Source of the DNA: CAYQTL01 sp964420405
Lineage (GTDB): Bacteria > Acidobacteriota > Thermoanaerobaculia > Thermoanaerobaculales > Sulfomarinibacteraceae
DNA: 64,000 nucleotides
NCBI GenBank assembly: GCA_964420405.1
Contig: CAYQTL010000010.1
Span: forward strand, 50,706-114,705
Direction: 5' to 3'
A program made the translations under genes and the position numbers. Shown here one piece after another: positions 16,697 to 25,397 of the stretch; within the stretch, counting starts at the first letter, position 1; each line of letters starts with the position of its first letter. The notes under the pieces were generated by a model. That model saw only the letters and a program-made list of their open reading frames with translations, did no database searches and was not told the DNA's origin.

Positions 16697-17605
16697 ATGA
16701 GCTGGGAGCTGCACCACGTCGCGATCATCGGCGGTGGCATGATGGGCCGCTCCATCGCCACCAAGGTGGCCCAGGAGGGCCTCAACGTCTGTCTCAAGGA
16801 GATCTCGCAGGAGAAGCTGCAGGTCTCCCGTGCCGAGCTCGAGGCGTCGCTCGACCACGAGATCGCCCGGTTCGGCCTCACCGCGTCGGAGAAGAAGGCG
16901 ATCCTGTCGCGCATCCGCTGGGTCACCCAGTTCGACTGCGCCGCCGACTGCGACCTCGCCATCGAGACGGTCCAGGAGGACTTCGCCCTCAAACGGCAGA
17001 TCCTGCGCGAGCTCGACCGGCGGATGGAGCCCGACCACCCGATCGTCATCAACACCTCCACGCTCTCCATCACCGAGCTCGCGGCCCTGACGTCCTCACC
17101 CGAACGGATCCTGGGGATGCACTTCCTGTACCCCGTCACCACGACCCGCGTCGTGGAGGTGGTGCGCGGCCAGCTGACCTCGGACGAGGTCTTCGAGCGT
17201 GCCGTCCAGTTCGGACGGCTCCTCGGCAAGGTCCCGATCAAGGTGTTCGAGATGCCCGGCTTCGTCACCACGAGGATCGTGCTGCCCCTGGTCAACGAGG
17301 CGATGCACGTGGTGATGGAGGGCGTCGCCGACCCGGCCGAGGTCGACCTCGCCATGAAGCTCGGCTACGACTTCCGGACCGGTCCCCTCGAGTGGGCGGA
17401 CCGGGTCGGTCTCGACCGGGTGCTCAACTGGATGCAGCACCTCCACCACGAGAGCGGCGAGCCCCGCTTCCGGCCGTGCCCGCTCCTCAAGCGGCTCGTC
17501 CGCGCCGGGCTGCTCGGCGCCAAGACCGGCCGCGGGTTCTTCGCCTACGACGCCAACCGGCGGCGGGCCGACCGCCTGCCGGACGACAAGCCGGGGCTCG
17601 GGTAG
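16697..17605 (+). CDS. 3-hydroxyacyl-CoA dehydrogenase family protein
   Basis: A 302-residue NAD-dependent oxidoreductase. The Rossmann motif is GGGMMGRSIA near residue 12. The catalytic Ser lies in NTSTLSI, the catalytic His in GMHFLYP, and Glu in VVEVVRG. In the PGFVTTR segment the usual catalytic Asn of PGF(I/V)xNR is replaced by Thr. The C-terminal helical domain ends with the typical KTGRGFFAYD. The likely role is oxidation of 3-hydroxyacyl-CoA, or the reverse in butyrate-type metabolism. Acetate kinase follows in the same direction after 66 bp. A 24-bp palindrome precedes the gene and -10-like TACACT ends only 7 bp before ATG, so a leaderless mRNA is possible. The Asn change leaves substrate and activity uncertain. 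Confidence 0.85.
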   Translation: MSWELHHVAIIGGGMMGRSIATKVAQEGLNVCLKEISQEKLQVSRAELEASLDHEIARFGLTASEKKAILSRIRWVTQFDCAADCDLAIETVQEDFALKRQILRELDRRMEPDHPIVINTSTLSITELAALTSSPERILGMHFLYPVTTTRVVEVVRGQLTSDEVFERAVQFGRLLGKVPIKVFEMPGFVTTRIVLPLVNEAMHVVMEGVADPAEVDLAMKLGYDFRTGPLEWADRVGLDRVLNWMQHLHHESGEPRFRPCPLLKRLVRAGLLGAKTGRGFFAYDANRRRADRLPDDKPGLG

Positions 17606-17671
17606 CTCGCGCCGACGCGGCCGCCGACGGCCCGTCCACCGCCGTAGGCCCGCCCCGCCAGGAGACGGTTC

Positions 17672-18928
17672 ATGAAGATCCTCGTTCTCAACAGCGGCTC
17701 GTCCTCGGTCAAGTTCCAGGTCATCGAGACCGACCTCGAGCGGATGAACGCTCACCGCGACGAGCTCCTCGCCAAGGGCCTGGTCGAGAAGATCGGACTG
17801 TCCGACTCGCGGCTCGTGCTGCACGTTCCCGACCGCCCCGCCTACCAGGACTACCGGGAGATCCTCGAGCACCGGGCCGCGATCGACTGGGTCCTGCGCA
17901 TCCTGACCCACGCCGAGGTCGGCGTGCTGGGCGAGATCTCGGAGATCGGCGCGGTCGGGCACCGGATGGTGCATGGCGGCGAGGAGTTCGCCTCGTCCGT
18001 GCAGATCACGCCGGAGGTCGTCCACAAGATCGAGCAGTGCTCGGTGCTCGCGCCGCTCCACAATCCCCCCAACCTGCGGGGCTACCACGCCGCCCACGCC
18101 GCGCTGCCGGACGTGCCGCACGTGGCGGTGTTCGACACCGCCTTCCACCAGACCATGCCGGCCCACGCGTTCCTGTACGGGATTCCGTTCCAGCTGTACA
18201 AGAAGCACCATCTGCGCAAGTACGGCTTCCACGGCACCTCCCACCGGTACGTGGCGTTTCGCGGCTGCCAGATCCTCGGCTGGGAGCGGGAGGAGCACCG
18301 CCTGATCACGGTCCACCTCGGCAACGGCTGCTCGCTGGCCGCCATCGACCACGGTCGCAGCATCGACACCTCGATGGGGTTCACGCCGCTGGAGGGTCTC
18401 CTCATGGGCACCCGGTCGGGCGACATGGACCCTGCGATCATCCCGTGGCTGATGGCCATGGAGGAGCTCACTCTCCACCAGGTCAACACCATGATGAACA
18501 AGCACTCGGGTGTGTACGGCGTGTCCGGCGTGTCGTCCGACATGCGCGAGCTCGAGGAGGCCCGGGAGTCGGGCCACCAGCGCGCCGACGTCGCCTTCCG
18601 GATGTTCAGCTACCGCGTGAAGAAGTACATCGGCGCCTACGCCGCCGCGATGGGCGGCGTCGACGCGGTGTTCATGACCGGCGGCATCGGCGAGAACTCG
18701 GTCGCGGTCCGCGAGGCGGCGTTGTCGGGGATGGAGTACATGGGTCTCGAGCTCGACCGGGGCCGCAACCAGAGCGTCCGCGGGTCCGAGGGCGAGATCA
18801 GCGCCGACGGCTCGAGGGTCCGCGCCCTGGTGGTGCCGACCAACGAGGAGAAGACGATCGCGCGGGACGTGATCCGGGTGCTCAACGGCATCATGCCGAC
18901 CTTCGAGCCGCCCGAGACCGTCGTCTGA
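17672..18928 (+). CDS. ackA: Acetate kinase
   Basis: A 418-residue cytoplasmic ASKHA-fold kinase interconverting acetate + ATP with acetyl phosphate + ADP. Signatures: NSGSSSVKFQ at the N-terminus, the catalytic-region segment KYGFHGTSHRYV, HLGNGCSLAAID, TRSGDMDPAI and FTGGIGENS-like FMTGGIGENS. It is slightly longer than the usual 400 residues. The start is supported by CCAGGAG before ATG. It follows the hydroxyacyl-CoA dehydrogenase and precedes the lysine-ketoglutarate reductase-like gene, all in one direction with 66-bp gaps. No phosphotransacetylase gene is adjacent, so its source of acetyl phosphate lies elsewhere. Confidence 0.97.
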   Translation: MKILVLNSGSSSVKFQVIETDLERMNAHRDELLAKGLVEKIGLSDSRLVLHVPDRPAYQDYREILEHRAAIDWVLRILTHAEVGVLGEISEIGAVGHRMVHGGEEFASSVQITPEVVHKIEQCSVLAPLHNPPNLRGYHAAHAALPDVPHVAVFDTAFHQTMPAHAFLYGIPFQLYKKHHLRKYGFHGTSHRYVAFRGCQILGWEREEHRLITVHLGNGCSLAAIDHGRSIDTSMGFTPLEGLLMGTRSGDMDPAIIPWLMAMEELTLHQVNTMMNKHSGVYGVSGVSSDMRELEEARESGHQRADVAFRMFSYRVKKYIGAYAAAMGGVDAVFMTGGIGENSVAVREAALSGMEYMGLELDRGRNQSVRGSEGEISADGSRVRALVVPTNEEKTIARDVIRVLNGIMPTFEPPETVV

Positions 18929-18994
18929 CGCCGCCGCCCGTACCGATCGCGGCCGGCACGCCCCGCACCGGAGCACCACCGGAGGAGGACCGAC

Positions 18995-20296
18995 ATGACA
19001 GCAACCCTCGGCGTGCGCCACGAAACCAAGAGCCGCTGGGAGCGCCGCTCGCCGATCCCGCCCGAGCTCGCCCGTCACCTCGTCTGCGACCACGGCCTCC
19101 GGCTGGTGGTGCAGAGCTCCTCCACCCGCGTGTTCACCGACGCCGAGTACCAGACCGCCGGCGCCGAGGTCCGCTCGTCCCTCGACGGCGTACCGGTGGT
19201 GCTGGGCGTGAAGGAGATCCCGCCCGCCATGCTGGCGCCGTCCACCGCCTACCTGTACTTCGCTCACGTCATCAAGGGTCAGCCGGCCAACATGCCGATG
19301 CTGCGCCGCCTGCTCGAGCTCGGCTGCACCCTCGTCGACTACGAGAGGATCACCGACGAGCGCGGCCGCCGCCTGGTGTTCTTCGGTCGGTTCGCGGGGC
19401 TGGCCGGGATGGTCGACGTGCTCTGGTCTCTCGGCCGGCGGCTACGGGCGGAGGGGCTGGCGTCGCCGTTCGACGACCTCATGCCCACACACGCGTACCA
19501 CGGCCTCGACGACGCCCTCGGTGCCGTCCGCGACGCGGGCCGCCGGATCGCCGAGGAGGGCCTTCCCGACGCGCTCACGCCGCTGGTGATCGGCGTCGCG
19601 GGTTACGGCAATGTCGCCCGGGGCGCCCAGGAGGTCCTCGCGCGGCTGCCCGCCACCGACGTCCAGCCGGACGACCTGCCTGGGCTCGGCCGCGGCGCCT
19701 CGGCCCACACCGTCCACAAGGTCACGTTCCGCGAGGAGCACCTCGTCGAGCCGGCCGAGGCCGGACGGACGTTCGACCTCGAGGAGTACTACCACCATCC
19801 CGAGCGCTACCGGGGTGTATTCGCCCGCTGGCTGCCCCACCTCGACGTCCTCGTCAACGCCACCTACTGGGACGCCCGCTACCCCAGGCTCGTCACCTTC
19901 GCCGATCTCGTCGCGCTGTCGGACCCCGGACCGATGCGGATGCGGATCATCGGCGACCTCGGTTGCGACGTTGGGGGCGCGGTGGAGTGCACCCTCGAGG
20001 CCACTGACCCGGGCGACCCGGTGTACGTCGTCGACCCCGTCGCCAGGTCGCACCGATCCGGCTTCGAGGGGCCCGGGCCCGTCGTGCTGGCGGTGGACAT
20101 CCTCCCGTCCGAGCTGCCGCGGGACGCCTCGGCGGAGTTCGCCCATGCTCTCGCTCCATACCTGCCGGCGGTCGCCACCGCGGACTACGACGTCCCCTTC
20201 GGACGGCTCGAGCTGCCGCCCCCGATCCGCCGGGCGGTGATCGTCCATCGCGGCGAGCTGACGCCCGACTACCGCGACCTCGAACGACATCTCTGA
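18995..20296 (+). CDS. Stand-alone lysine-ketoglutarate reductase-like (AlaDH/PNT fold) protein
   Basis: A 433-residue protein resembling the N-terminal half of eukaryotic lysine-ketoglutarate reductase/saccharopine dehydrogenase. An AlaDH/PNT-type N-terminal domain (RHETKSRWERRSPIPPE, LGVKEIPPAML, YLYFAHVIKGQ, DYERI) is followed by a Rossmann domain with VAGYGNVARGAQ near residue 210. Late motifs GDLGCDVGGAVE and VDILPSELPRDAS are characteristic of the family. The saccharopine dehydrogenase half is absent, so it would need a separate partner. The expected reaction joins lysine and 2-oxoglutarate to form saccharopine. The ATG has GGAGGAGG upstream. It is probably cotranscribed with ackA. Confidence 0.82.
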   Translation: MTATLGVRHETKSRWERRSPIPPELARHLVCDHGLRLVVQSSSTRVFTDAEYQTAGAEVRSSLDGVPVVLGVKEIPPAMLAPSTAYLYFAHVIKGQPANMPMLRRLLELGCTLVDYERITDERGRRLVFFGRFAGLAGMVDVLWSLGRRLRAEGLASPFDDLMPTHAYHGLDDALGAVRDAGRRIAEEGLPDALTPLVIGVAGYGNVARGAQEVLARLPATDVQPDDLPGLGRGASAHTVHKVTFREEHLVEPAEAGRTFDLEEYYHHPERYRGVFARWLPHLDVLVNATYWDARYPRLVTFADLVALSDPGPMRMRIIGDLGCDVGGAVECTLEATDPGDPVYVVDPVARSHRSGFEGPGPVVLAVDILPSELPRDASAEFAHALAPYLPAVATADYDVPFGRLELPPPIRRAVIVHRGELTPDYRDLERHL

Positions 20297-20329
20297 GCGG
20301 CGACCGACCCGCTCCGTCCACCGCACCGA

Positions 20330-20358
20330 TTGATCCCGGGCGGCCGAAGGGGTACCCT
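20330..20358 (+). promoter_or_regulatory. Candidate promoter for a small RNA
   Basis: TTGATC and TACCCT lie exactly 17 bp apart, 33 bp beyond the stop of the preceding gene. Together with the intrinsic terminator about 135 bp downstream they bracket a possible non-coding transcript. The -10 is weak, which limits confidence. Confidence 0.35.
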
Positions 20359-20364
20359 CGCGCA

Positions 20365-20523
20365 CGGAACGGATCTTCAGACCCGATCTCGGGTGCGCCG
20401 GACCACCCGGCCGCGGCGACGTACCGGATCGCCGCCGCACGCCGTGGCGCGCACGGGCCGGACGCGATTTCTTCTTCGTTTCCCCTGCTCGTCTCCGGGA
20501 TTTCCCCCCGGAGCCTTTTTTTT
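20365..20523 (+). ncRNA. Candidate structured small RNA, about 160 nt
   Basis: The 339-bp gap between two plus-strand genes has no convincing ORF. It contains a promoter-like pair, several hairpins and a textbook terminator. The hairpins are ACCCGA/TCGGGT near 20380, CGGCGA/TCGCCG near 20414-20433 and CCGTG/CACGG near 20442-20456. It does not match the core of SRP RNA, tmRNA or RNase P as I know them. The alternative is a long 3' UTR of the upstream gene, with the terminator serving that transcript. Orientation and ends are inferred. Confidence 0.35.
20493..20523 (+). terminator. Strong intrinsic terminator
   Basis: A perfect 7-bp stem CTCCGGG (20493-20499) and CCCGGAG (20507-20513) with a 7-nt loop is followed after two C by eight consecutive T. 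This is the clearest T-tract in the window. It lies about 200 nt beyond the nearest upstream stop and 112 bp before the next start. Confidence 0.85.
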
Positions 20524-20635
20524 CTTTCGGCGAGAGCCGACGGGCGGACGCGACACGATTGCCGAGACCTCCGCCGGCTGATAGAGTGACAGCCCATACG
20601 ACAGGCGTCCGGAGAGGACACGGGAGCACACCGCG

Positions 20636-21121
20636 GTGGTGAAGGATCTACTCAGGAGTCTATTCGGGCGGAAGAGGCGACGGCGCTCCCGACGGCGGGC
20701 CCACGTGGCCGACCGGACCTACACCGGGGTCGACCTCGACTTCAACGCCATTCCGAGCTTCGAGTGGTCGTTGGACCTGTGCCTGGGCGGCCGGATCGTC
20801 GCCGAGACCCACAGCCCAAGCCCCCTGGCACTGGTCGCGTTCGCGCAGGAGATCCGCCTCGAGCACGGCGTCCTGGTCGCGCCGGCCTCGATGCGGCTGC
20901 GCCACCTGTCGAGCGGTGCGTGGACCGACCTGCCGTCTGAGGAGCGGGCCGGAGACCCGGTCGAGATCATCCGCCGGCTCCGCCCGAGCTACTCCCCCCG
21001 CCCCATCGACGACACCGCGACCCGCACCACCTTCACCAACCCGGAAGGCGAGGCTGTCGCCCTCGGAGAGGTCATGTCCCGCCTGCGCGAGGCCGGCCGG
21101 CTCGCGTCCCAGGGCTCCTGA
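20636..21121 (+). CDS. Hypothetical protein with basic N-terminus, paired with helicase
   Basis: A 161-residue cytoplasmic protein I do not recognise. Residues 8-22 are an Arg/Lys-rich tail (GRKRRRRSRRRAH) that could bind nucleic acid. The rest is a compact mixed alpha/beta domain with FEWSLDLCLGGRIVAETHSPSPLALVAFAQEIRLEHG. Two adjacent GTG codons (20636, 20639) are both possible starts, and GGAGAGGACACGGGAG lies upstream. Its stop is only 2 bp before the helicase start, so the two are coexpressed and may act together on RNA. No signal peptide or TM segment. Confidence 0.65.
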   Translation: MVKDLLRSLFGRKRRRRSRRRAHVADRTYTGVDLDFNAIPSFEWSLDLCLGGRIVAETHSPSPLALVAFAQEIRLEHGVLVAPASMRLRHLSSGAWTDLPSEERAGDPVEIIRRLRPSYSPRPIDDTATRTTFTNPEGEAVALGEVMSRLREAGRLASQGS

Positions 21122-21123
21122 GC

Positions 21124-23712
21124 GTGGCACCTCCCGGGGCCGACGTGCGGCCGCTGGTCGACCGGATTCCGCGAGGGGGAAGCCGCGATCCCGACCAGAT
21201 CCTCGACCTGTTCCTGGAGTGGGTGGCCGAGCTCGGCTTCGAGCTCTACCCCGCCCAGGAGGAGGCCCTCCTCGAGCTGATGGCCGACCGGCACGTCGTG
21301 CTGTCGACCCCGACCGGATCCGGCAAGTCACTGGTCGCCATGGGCCTGCACTTCAAGGCGCTGTGCGAGGGCCGGACCTCGTACTACACCTCGCCGATCA
21401 AGGCCCTGGCGTCGGAGAAGTTCTTCGACCTGTGCGGCCAGCTCGGCGCCGAGAACGTGGGCATGCTCACAGGCGACGCCTCCATCAACCCGGACGCCCC
21501 TGTCGTCTGCTGCACGGCCGAGGTGCTCGCCAACCTGTCGCTGCGGCTCGGCGCGCGCCTCGACGCGGCCTCCGTGGTGATGGACGAGTTCCACTACTAT
21601 GCCGATCCCGACCGCGGCTGGGCGTGGCAGGTGCCGCTCGTCGTGCTTCCGGACACGCGTTTCCTGCTCATGTCGGCGACGCTCGGCGACATGTCCACCA
21701 TCAACGACCGGCTCGAGAGGTCGACCGGGATCGGGGTCGCGGCGGTGACCTCGGCCGTGCGCCCGGTTCCGCTCGAGTTCGAGTGGCGCGACACGCCGCT
21801 GCACGAGACGGTCCTCGAGCTGGTGGAGGGCGGCCGCGCCCCCGCCTACGTCGTGAACTTCACCCAGCGCGACTGCGCCGAGCTGGCCCAGAAGCTCACC
21901 TCGCTGCCCCTCACCACCAAGGAGGACAAGGCCGCGATCCGCGAGGCCCTCGGAGACGCACGCTTCAACACTCCGTACGGTCGCGAGTTCCGGCGCTTCC
22001 TGTCGTTCGGCATCGGCGTCCACCACGCCGGCCTGCTGCCCCGCTACCGGCTCACGGTCGAGCAGCTGGCCCAGCGCGGCCTGCTGAAGATCATCTCCGG
22101 CACCGACACCCTCGGCGTCGGCGTCAACATCCCGATCCGGACGGTGCTGTTCACAGCCCTCGCCAAGTTCGACGGGCGCCGCGTCGCCCACCTGAAGGTG
22201 CGGGACTTCCAGCAGATCTCCGGTCGCGCCGGTCGCAAGGGCTTCGACGACCGCGGCTGGGTGGTCGCCCAGGCGCCCGAGCACGTGGTGGACGCCAAGC
22301 GCGAGCAGGCCAAGCTCGCCCGCGGCGGCGGCAACAAGAAGAAGCTGCGCTCCATCAAGCGCTCCGCCGAGGGCGAGGTGTCCTGGACCGAGGAGACCTT
22401 CGCCCGGCTGCGCGACTCCCCTCCCGAGAAGCTCGAGTCCCGGTTCCGGCTCACCTCCGGGATGATCGTCGACCTGCTGCAGCGGGATGCCGCCGAGGAC
22501 GACCCCGACCACCGCAACTTCCACTCGATCCGCGAGCTGATCGCCTCCTGCCACGAGGACGACGGCTCCAAGCGGCGGCTCGTCGGCCGCGCCGCCGAGC
22601 TGGTCCGCTCGCTGCACCGCGAGGGGATCGTCCGCATGGTCCGCGACACCGCGTCGGACTACCGGTGGGTCGTGGTCGACGAGGAGCTCCAGGTGGACTT
22701 CTCGCTGTTCCACAACCTGTCGCTCTTCCTGGTGGACGGCATCGCGCGGCTCGATCCCGCCGGCGACGACCACGCCCTCGACCTGCTCAGCATGGTCGAG
22801 GCGGTGCTCGAGGACCCGGTGGTCATCCTCCGCCGCCAGGTGGACGTGGCCAAGGAGCGGCTCGTCAACCGTTTGAAGGCCGAGGGCGTCACCTACGAGG
22901 AGCGGATACGGCAGCTCGACGAGGTCACCCATCCCCAGCCCGCCGCCGAGTTCATCCAGGTCGCCTTCGAGCACTTCCGGGGCCGCCACCCCTGGGTCGG
23001 CGGCGACCTCGTCCGGCCCAAGTCCGTCGCCCGCGAGATGGTCGAGGAGTACCTCGGCTTCGGCGAGTACGTCCGCCGCTACGGCCTCCAGCGGCGCGAG
23101 GGCGTGCTGCTGCGCTACCTCTCCCAGGCGTACAAGACCCTCGACCAGAACGTCCCCGACCACTTCAAGACCGACGCCGTGTGGGACGTCGCCGGCTACC
23201 TCCGGGCGGTCCTCGAGCGGACCGACACGTCGCTCATCGAGGAGTGGGAGGCGCTCATCCACCCCGAGCTCCGGTTCCAGGGCGAGTCCGTCCGCGACAG
23301 CCACCGCCACCTCGTCGCGGAGGAGCTGCTGTCGGACCCGCGCCGCTTCTCCTCGCGGGTGCGCGCCGAGCTGCACGGTCTGGCGGCCGCCCTCTCCCGC
23401 CGCGACTGGGAAGCCGCCGCCGACGCCGTCCGCCAGCCGCCGGAGGGCAGCGCCGACGAGTGGACCCCGGAGCGATTCGAGGCCGCCATGGCGTCGTTCT
23501 TCGAGCGCTACGGCGAGCTGGTGTTCGACCACCGCTCACGGCTCGCCGACAAGACCGTCCTGACCGACCTCGGCGACCGGCGCTGGCACGCCACCCAGGT
23601 GCTCTGCGACCCGGAGGGGGACGACCTGTGGCACCTCGCGGTCGAGATCGACCTGTCCGACGTCGAGTCCCTCGACGGCCCCCTCATCGCGTTGCGGGAG
23701 ATCGGGACCTGA
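21124..23712 (+). CDS. Ski2-like DExH-box helicase with DUF3516-like C-terminus
   Basis: An 862-residue ATP-dependent superfamily 2 helicase. Motifs: Walker A TPTGSGKS near 62, motif Ia TSPIKALASEKF, motif II DEFH near 152 followed by YYADPDRGWAW, motif III SATLGD, motif V GTDTLGVGVNIP and motif VI QISGRAGRKG near 363. Residues after about 420 form a long helical region resembling the DUF3516 domain of bacterial Ski2-like proteins. It probably unwinds structured RNA in decay or ribosome processing; the substrate is inferred from family only. The start is GTG 2 bp after the small basic protein. A CGATCC tandem repeat follows the stop. Confidence 0.9.
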   Translation: MAPPGADVRPLVDRIPRGGSRDPDQILDLFLEWVAELGFELYPAQEEALLELMADRHVVLSTPTGSGKSLVAMGLHFKALCEGRTSYYTSPIKALASEKFFDLCGQLGAENVGMLTGDASINPDAPVVCCTAEVLANLSLRLGARLDAASVVMDEFHYYADPDRGWAWQVPLVVLPDTRFLLMSATLGDMSTINDRLERSTGIGVAAVTSAVRPVPLEFEWRDTPLHETVLELVEGGRAPAYVVNFTQRDCAELAQKLTSLPLTTKEDKAAIREALGDARFNTPYGREFRRFLSFGIGVHHAGLLPRYRLTVEQLAQRGLLKIISGTDTLGVGVNIPIRTVLFTALAKFDGRRVAHLKVRDFQQISGRAGRKGFDDRGWVVAQAPEHVVDAKREQAKLARGGGNKKKLRSIKRSAEGEVSWTEETFARLRDSPPEKLESRFRLTSGMIVDLLQRDAAEDDPDHRNFHSIRELIASCHEDDGSKRRLVGRAAELVRSLHREGIVRMVRDTASDYRWVVVDEELQVDFSLFHNLSLFLVDGIARLDPAGDDHALDLLSMVEAVLEDPVVILRRQVDVAKERLVNRLKAEGVTYEERIRQLDEVTHPQPAAEFIQVAFEHFRGRHPWVGGDLVRPKSVAREMVEEYLGFGEYVRRYGLQRREGVLLRYLSQAYKTLDQNVPDHFKTDAVWDVAGYLRAVLERTDTSLIEEWEALIHPELRFQGESVRDSHRHLVAEELLSDPRRFSSRVRAELHGLAAALSRRDWEAAADAVRQPPEGSADEWTPERFEAAMASFFERYGELVFDHRSRLADKTVLTDLGDRRWHATQVLCDPEGDDLWHLAVEIDLSDVESLDGPLIALREIGT

Positions 23713-23740
23713 GCGCTCCGTCCGGGACATGTCCCTTCAT

Positions 23741-23780
23741 CCGATCCCGATCCCGATGCCGTTGCCGATCCCGACGATCG
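23741..23780. repeat. Intergenic CGATCC hexamer tract (site A)
   Basis: About 40 bp of imperfect tandem hexamers (CCGATCCCGATCCCGATG, then CCGTTGCCGATCCCGACG). It lies between the convergent helicase and aminotransferase genes. A 12-bp perfect palindrome GGGACATGTCCC (23724-23735) directly precedes it. The same hexamer recurs in three other gaps of this window. Confidence 0.8.
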
Positions 23781-23954
23781 TGTCACCCGTCCCTCCCGGC
23801 CGGCGTTGGAGGGCGGAGAGGGTTCACGGCGCCGAGGTGAGACGGCGCGAACGTGTGAGCGTTGTCGACGGATCGGATCGGGCACCGGTCGCCGGCGGCC
23901 ACATCGGGCCGTCGGCTCCGGCCGCGACCCTGACGCACCCCCGAAGGCGACGAT

Positions 23955-25151
23955 CTACCGGCGGCCCGGGTAGACCTCGAGCGCGGCGCCGATCACGCCC
24001 ATCGCGCGACGCAGGGTTCCGGCGTCGTACATGAACGCGATCCTGACCTCGTCGACTCCCGATCCCTCTGTCACGTAGAAGCCCGCGCCGGGCGCGAGGC
24101 AGACGGTCTCGCCGCCGTGCTCGAACTCCCGCAGGAGCCACGCCGCGAACATCTCGCAGCTGTCGATCGGCAGCCGGGTCATGGTGTAGAACGAGCCTTC
24201 GGACCGGTGCGGCGAGACGCCGTCGATCGCCGCGAGCCCCTCGTACACCGCGTCCCGCCGGGCCTGGTACTCCTCCCGCAGCCCTTCCGAGTAGGCCCTG
24301 CCGTGCTCCAGCAGGGGCACCACCATCAGCTGCTCGGCGGTGGCCACCGACAGCCGTGCCTGGCAGAACCGCAGCGCCACGTCGAGCACCTGGTGGTTGT
24401 GGCTCGCCAGGCACCCGATCCGCACGCCGCACGCGTTGAACCTCTTGGACACGCTGTCGACCACGATGATCCGGTCGGCGAGCCGGCGGAAGCGCGCGAA
24501 CGGCCGCACCTCGCCGCCGTCGAACACGAACTCCCGGTAGACCTCGTCGCAGATCACGAACAGGTCGTGCTCGACCGCCACGTGGGCCACCGCCTCGAGC
24601 TCCTCGTGGGTGTACACCGTGCCGGTGGGGTTGGACGGGTTGCACAGCAGGATCGCCCTGGTCTTCGGCGTGATCCTGCTCTCGAGCCGGGCGACCGAGC
24701 CGAAGTGGTACGCGTCCTCGACCCGCAGCGGGATCGGCACCATGTGGACGTCGGCCTGGGCCGCGAAGCTCAGGTAGTTCGTGTAGCAGGGCTCGAACAC
24801 CAGCACCTCGCCGCCGCCGCCGGCGACCACCGACAGGGCGAAGGTGACCGCCTCGGACGCGCCGGTCGTGACGAGCACGTCCTCTGGCGCGAAGTCGATC
24901 TCCCACGAGCGGAAGAAACGGCTCCACGCCGTGCGCGCCTCCAGCAGGCCCTCCGACGGCGCGTACGCGAGGCGCTCGAGGGGCAGCGTCCGCATCGCCT
25001 CGAGCATCTCCGGGGGCGTCGGCAGGTCCGGTTGGCCGATGTTCAGGTAGATCACGTTCGTGCCGCGGGCCTCGGCCTCCCTGGCGAGGGGTGCGAGCTT
25101 GCGGATCGGGGACTCCTGGAGACGCGACGACTTCGGCGACAGCTGCGGCAT
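23955..25151 (-). CDS. Class I/II aminotransferase (AspC/AlaT-like)
   Basis: A 398-residue PLP enzyme of the aspartate aminotransferase fold, the usual length. Signatures are LNIGQPDLPTP, the cofactor-loop TTGASEAV, the NPTG segment CNPSNPTGTVY, Asp in CDEVYREF, the Schiff-base Lys in DSVSKRFNACGVRIG and the substrate Arg in EVRIAFMY. It would exchange amino groups between an amino acid and 2-oxoglutarate; specificity is not determinable. The ATG has GAGGAGG six bases upstream. The gene is monocistronic, with hexamer-repeat gaps on both sides. Confidence 0.93.
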   Translation of the reverse strand: MPQLSPKSSRLQESPIRKLAPLAREAEARGTNVIYLNIGQPDLPTPPEMLEAMRTLPLERLAYAPSEGLLEARTAWSRFFRSWEIDFAPEDVLVTTGASEAVTFALSVVAGGGGEVLVFEPCYTNYLSFAAQADVHMVPIPLRVEDAYHFGSVARLESRITPKTRAILLCNPSNPTGTVYTHEELEAVAHVAVEHDLFVICDEVYREFVFDGGEVRPFARFRRLADRIIVVDSVSKRFNACGVRIGCLASHNHQVLDVALRFCQARLSVATAEQLMVVPLLEHGRAYSEGLREEYQARRDAVYEGLAAIDGVSPHRSEGSFYTMTRLPIDSCEMFAAWLLREFEHGGETVCLAPGAGFYVTEGSGVDEVRIAFMYDAGTLRRAMGVIGAALEVYPGRR

Positions 25152-25220
25152 CACGGGCCTCCTCGGCGGGAGTGATTGTACTCCCGCCCGCCCGGGGAAG
25201 TCCGCCCGCCCGAGCCCGGT

Positions 25221-25253
25221 CCGATCCCGTTCCCGATCCCGTTCCCGATGGGG
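25221..25253. repeat. Intergenic 12-bp tandem CGATCCCGTTCC (site B)
   Basis: Two and a half copies of a 12-bp unit made of alternating CGATCC and CGTTCC hexamers. They lie in the divergent gap between the aminotransferase and the membrane-protein gene. A looser purine-rich complementary stretch (GGGACCGGCACCGG type, about 25317-25345) lies 65 bp further, so a partial inverted-repeat structure is possible. Confidence 0.75.
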
Positions 25254-25397
25254 CCCACACCGCCGGCCCGAGCAACTCCCGCGCCTCTCGTGGTCGCCGT
25301 CGCGCCCCGTTCGCCGTCGCCGGGACCGGCACCGGAACAGGACCGACCCCGGTCTCTCCGCGAACCCTACAATGGAGCCGCACGTTCTGGAGGAGGC

